From Paenibacillus sp. Root444D2 (GTDB lineage Bacteria > Bacillota > Bacilli > Paenibacillales > NBRC-103111), in assembly GCF_001426375.1 (NCBI RefSeq), contig NZ_LMEO01000012.1, positions 319,362-383,361 on the forward strand: a DNA stretch of 64,000 nucleotides. Reading direction: 5' to 3'. This document shows positions 61,816-64,000 of this stretch, one piece after another; the first letter of the stretch is position 1; each line of letters opens with the position of its first letter. Both the position numbers and the translations under genes were made by a program. Below the pieces are notes generated by a model that saw only the letters and a list, made by a program, of their open reading frames with translations, was not told where the DNA came from and ran no database searches.

Positions 61816-61829
61816 TGTAAACGCATTCA
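61816..61829. promoter_or_regulatory. cre-like site upstream of the kinase gene
   Basis: TGTAAACGCATTCA fits the CcpA consensus with one mismatch, 25-38 bases before the kinase start codon. Confidence 0.5.
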
Positions 61830-61845
61830 ATGGTTAAGAAAGAAA

Positions 61846-61869
61846 AACCAGCTGCAAGCGCAACTGGTT
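61846..61869 (-). terminator. Terminator overlapping the cupin gene end
   Basis: On the minus strand AACCAGTTGC and GCAGCTGGTT pair around GCTT and are followed by TTTC. The stem overlaps the stop of the cupin gene. Confidence 0.75.
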
Positions 61870-62185
61870 ACCGTTTTACAAGATCTTCGCGAATCGGTGT
61901 GAAGACATCTAATAAGGCGGATTCTTCTAATGCTGTAACACCATGCTTGGCGTTACTTGGTATGTATACCGTCTGGCCTTGCTCGATAACGGTTACCACA
62001 CCATCTATGGTAAACTCAATTTTCCCTTTTAAGCAATAGGACATTTGTTCATGAACATGGCTGTGTTGGTAACCAACGGCTCCTGGCTCGAAATGAACCT
62101 CCATCATCATTAAACCAACCTCAGCTTTCAGAATGCAGCGCTGAACGCCTGGCTCGGCTGCTTCCCATACGCCAATATTAGACAT
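61868..62185 (-). CDS. kdgF: KdgF-like cupin (pectin degradation)
   Basis: Single-domain cupin of 105 residues. The metal site is HSHVHEQ (two His and Glu) with a later His in PSNAKHGV, and the end LLDVFTPIREDLV matches the KdgF signature. KdgF linearises 4,5-unsaturated galacturonate released from pectin or alginate-type oligomers to its keto form. The ATG at 62185 follows AGGGG by eight bases; an earlier ATG adds seven residues. It lies between the GH4 and kinase genes, with terminators on both sides. Assignment rests on motif and context. Confidence 0.75.
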   Translation of the reverse strand: MSNIGVWEAAEPGVQRCILKAEVGLMMMEVHFEPGAVGYQHSHVHEQMSYCLKGKIEFTIDGVVTVIEQGQTVYIPSNAKHGVTALEESALLDVFTPIREDLVKR

Positions 62186-62228
62186 CTGACTTTCCCCTTT
62201 CATCATTAAACGATCTTACGAAAAAATA

Positions 62229-62249
62229 AAAGGACCGCAAGCGGTCCTT
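62229..62249 (-). terminator. Terminator after the GH4 gene
   Basis: AAGGACCGC and GCGGTCCTT form a tight stem with a two- to four-base loop; on the minus strand it is followed by TTTATTTTTT. It ends about 60 bases past the GH4 stop. Confidence 0.85.
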
Positions 62250-62311
62250 CACTTACTTTTTAATTATATCTGAAAAGCACCCAAATGAACATACTTGAAT
62301 CTAAACGAACA

Positions 62312-63817
62312 TTAAGAGCTAACGGCTGCGCGATCCTTCCCTTTGTCCGCTTCGCCTGCATTTTTATTCGCAGCTTCACGATCCTGCTGCATTTCTTCTA
62401 CTGTTTTCACTTTCAAGCGAGCTGCACCTTCATAGCTGCGCGTAGGAACGAGGTTTCCAGCTGCTAGCCGTTGCTTTGCTTCTGTAATAGCCGCGCCGTA
62501 CTGAGGCAGCCATGCCTCCTGTGCGACCAGCATTTCATCGACCATCTGCCAAATTTCTTTGGGATTGCAGACGGCTCCTACGAGCGGATCCATCATAAAC
62601 GCTTGACGAAGCAGCTTATCATCGCCATGCACGGCAGCTTCCACAGCAAGCCGCTGTACAGAAATACTCACATTGCATACCGCTGCCGGTCCAAGCGGCA
62701 GGTCTCCAACATGAGGCATCGAGATGCCGTTGCGATCTACATAGCCCGGCGCTTCGATGATCGCATCATCAGGCAGATTCGAGATGACACCGTTATTGAC
62801 TAAGTTGAAATGTCCGCGATACACGCGTCCTGTCTCAAGGCCCTCAATAATATAGGAGCCATGCTCTTCACTGCGTTTCTCAGCATCGTAAACAAATGCC
62901 TTATCCTTCATCCAGTTCGGAAACTCCGTCTCGAACCAGTTGCGTCCCTCCGTGCAAACACGCAGATAGCCTCCTGTTTCTCCATTAATCCAGCTGCCCA
63001 TGTCGATCCAATCTTGGATTTCGCTAGCACGCTTTCGGTACCAAGGCACATACTCGCTTAGATGTCCGTTGGATTCTGTACTATAGTAGCCAAAGCGGCG
63101 CAGCATGTCGATACGCACTTTCTCCGTACGCTTGAACTCCGGATGGTTCTCGAAGGCTTCAAGCAGACCGCCCGTCAAATCCTGACCATTGTGACGGATC
63201 TGTACATACCAAGTTTGGTGATTGATGCCTGCACAAATAATGTCTACTTCCTTTTTCTCCAAGCCGTATACTTCCGCGATTTGTTGATGCCCATGCTGAA
63301 CACCGTGACAGAGACCAATTGTCCGCACACCGCCGTACTTGTTGCAAGCCCAAGTCAGCATCGCCATCGGATTCGCATAATTTAACAGCAGCACATCAGG
63401 CGCCGCCACTTCTCGAATATCTTGGCAAATGCGAAGCATTTCCGAAATGCCGCGCTGACCATACATAATTCCCCCTGCACATAGCGTATCGCCCACACAT
63501 TGGTCAACGCCGTATTTCAGCGGAATATCCACATCGGTGGCAAAAGCCTCCAGACCCCCCACACGAATCGTACATAAAACATACTTTGCATCTTTCAAAG
63601 CTTCTCTACGATCTGTTGTAGCTTGAATCTCTATTTTTAAACCATTTTCTCGAATATCCCTTTGGCACAGCTCCGTAACCATATCTAAATTATGTTGATT
63701 GATGTCTGTAAAAGCGACTTGAATATCATGAAATTCAGATACTGCTAACAAATCTCGAAGTAATCCGCGTGTAAATCCAATACTCCCTGCTCCAATAAAA
63801 GCTACCTTAAATGACAT
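62312..63817 (-). CDS. GH4 family glycosidase (alpha-galacturonidase or alpha-galactosidase type)
   Basis: NAD- and metal-dependent glycosidase of 501 residues that works by an oxidation-elimination cycle. The Rossmann start is KVAFIGAGSIGFTRGLL; NYANPMAML (N149), CHGV (C170, H171) and AGINH (H200) form the active site. In GH4 the CHSV variant is typical of MelA-type alpha-galactosidases, whereas CHGx has been linked to uronidases, so a uronide substrate is plausible and fits the KdgF and TRAP neighbours. The last ~45 residues (EEMQQDREAANKNAGEADKG) form a charged, low-complexity tail not usual for the family. Confidence 0.85.
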   Translation of the reverse strand: MSFKVAFIGAGSIGFTRGLLRDLLAVSEFHDIQVAFTDINQHNLDMVTELCQRDIRENGLKIEIQATTDRREALKDAKYVLCTIRVGGLEAFATDVDIPLKYGVDQCVGDTLCAGGIMYGQRGISEMLRICQDIREVAAPDVLLLNYANPMAMLTWACNKYGGVRTIGLCHGVQHGHQQIAEVYGLEKKEVDIICAGINHQTWYVQIRHNGQDLTGGLLEAFENHPEFKRTEKVRIDMLRRFGYYSTESNGHLSEYVPWYRKRASEIQDWIDMGSWINGETGGYLRVCTEGRNWFETEFPNWMKDKAFVYDAEKRSEEHGSYIIEGLETGRVYRGHFNLVNNGVISNLPDDAIIEAPGYVDRNGISMPHVGDLPLGPAAVCNVSISVQRLAVEAAVHGDDKLLRQAFMMDPLVGAVCNPKEIWQMVDEMLVAQEAWLPQYGAAITEAKQRLAAGNLVPTRSYEGAARLKVKTVEEMQQDREAANKNAGEADKGKDRAAVSS

Positions 63818-63873
63818 ATCTATCGTCCTCTCTATCGTTTAATCTACAATTCACATTGTATCAAGCGCGAAAG

Positions 63874-63887
63874 AGAAAACGTTATCA
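63874..63887. promoter_or_regulatory. cre-like site upstream of GH4
   Basis: AGAAAACGTTATCA fits the CcpA consensus with one mismatch (first position), about 60 bases before the GH4 start codon. Confidence 0.5.
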
Positions 63888-63924
63888 AATTCCTAACTTC
63901 ATCGGAGGTGATTTGTCAAAAATC

Positions 63925-64000
63925 CTAACTTTTTTCTGGATATTCCCACTTGTGAGTATCCATTGATTTCCGATATTCCGTAGGGGTTAAATCTGTATAA
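63925..64000 (-). CDS. AraC family regulator, C-terminal end only (cut by window edge)
   Basis: On the minus strand the frame entering from the right edge reads YTDLTPTEYRKSMDTHKW and ends at a TAG (63927-63925) soon after. TPTEYRK is the conserved end of the AraC/XylS helix-turn-helix domain. It lies about 110 bases upstream of the GH4 gene on the same strand, so it is probably the regulator of the GH4/KdgF genes or of a system beyond the window. Confidence 0.75.
   Translation of the reverse strand, partial: YTDLTPTEYRKSMDTHKWEYPEKS

Overview
The window looks like chromosomal DNA of a Paenibacillus-type firmicute. The reasons are AGGAGG-type ribosome binding sites, many TTG/GTG starts, cre-like catabolite sites, YesM/YesN-type two-component systems, LplABC-type sugar ABC transporters, a FIMAH-domain exoprotein and copper-amine-oxidase-type stalk domains. 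It has no rRNA, tRNA, CRISPR array or transposase that I could recognise. The dominant theme is capture and breakdown of plant cell-wall polysaccharides, especially the rhamnogalacturonan/pectin type.

Layout. 0-3.6 kb: DUF1657 protein, two very small genes, a C1-type cysteine peptidase, and a glycosyltransferase/galU pair. 3.6-5.9 kb: a secreted clan GH-D glycosidase with carbohydrate-binding domains. 6-7.5 kb: a MarR/nitroreductase/ABM-monooxygenase operon of the quinone-stress type, with three evenly spaced palindromes at its promoter. 7.8-18.9 kb: a rhamnogalacturonan locus on the minus strand (GH42, YesM/YesN, solute-binding protein, two permeases, GH105, CE12) in an order close to the B. 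subtilis yes operon. 19.4-27.8 kb: a stalk-domain exoprotein, a second ABC importer divergent from a second YesN/YesM pair, and an L-rhamnose mutarotase. A 35-bp motif upstream of GH42 recurs upstream of this importer, which links the two loci. 28-31.3 kb: an MFS transporter with a candidate leader-peptide attenuator, a DUF2238 membrane protein, a 52-residue protein and a nucleotidyltransferase. 31.4-35.7 kb: a GH116 glycosidase behind a truncated permease, divergent from a LacI regulator with a 20-bp perfect palindrome; this looks like a sugar operon that lost its importer by deletion. 35.7-48.1 kb: an HhH protein, a DUF3221-like lipoprotein, and a third LplABC importer run with a YesS-like regulator, an MDR dehydrogenase, a 1082-residue beta-propeller/FIMAH exoprotein and an EEP hydrolase. 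48.4-55.7 kb: housekeeping and resistance functions (KtrB, UraA, an APH(6)-like kinase, DUF1904, FosB, MocR/LysE). 56.2-64 kb: a TRAP importer of the uronate type facing a third RR/HK pair, a KdgF-like cupin, a GH4 glycosidase and the 3' end of an AraC gene.

How it fits together (inference). Extracellular enzymes cut rhamnogalacturonan side chains and backbone. YesOPQ- and Lpl-type ABC systems import oligosaccharides, and GH42, GH105, CE12 and GH116 process them. RhaM handles released rhamnose. The TRAP/KdgF/GH4 module handles (unsaturated) galacturonate. Each importer has its own membrane sensor and AraC-type regulator, and cre-like sites suggest a carbon-catabolite layer on top.
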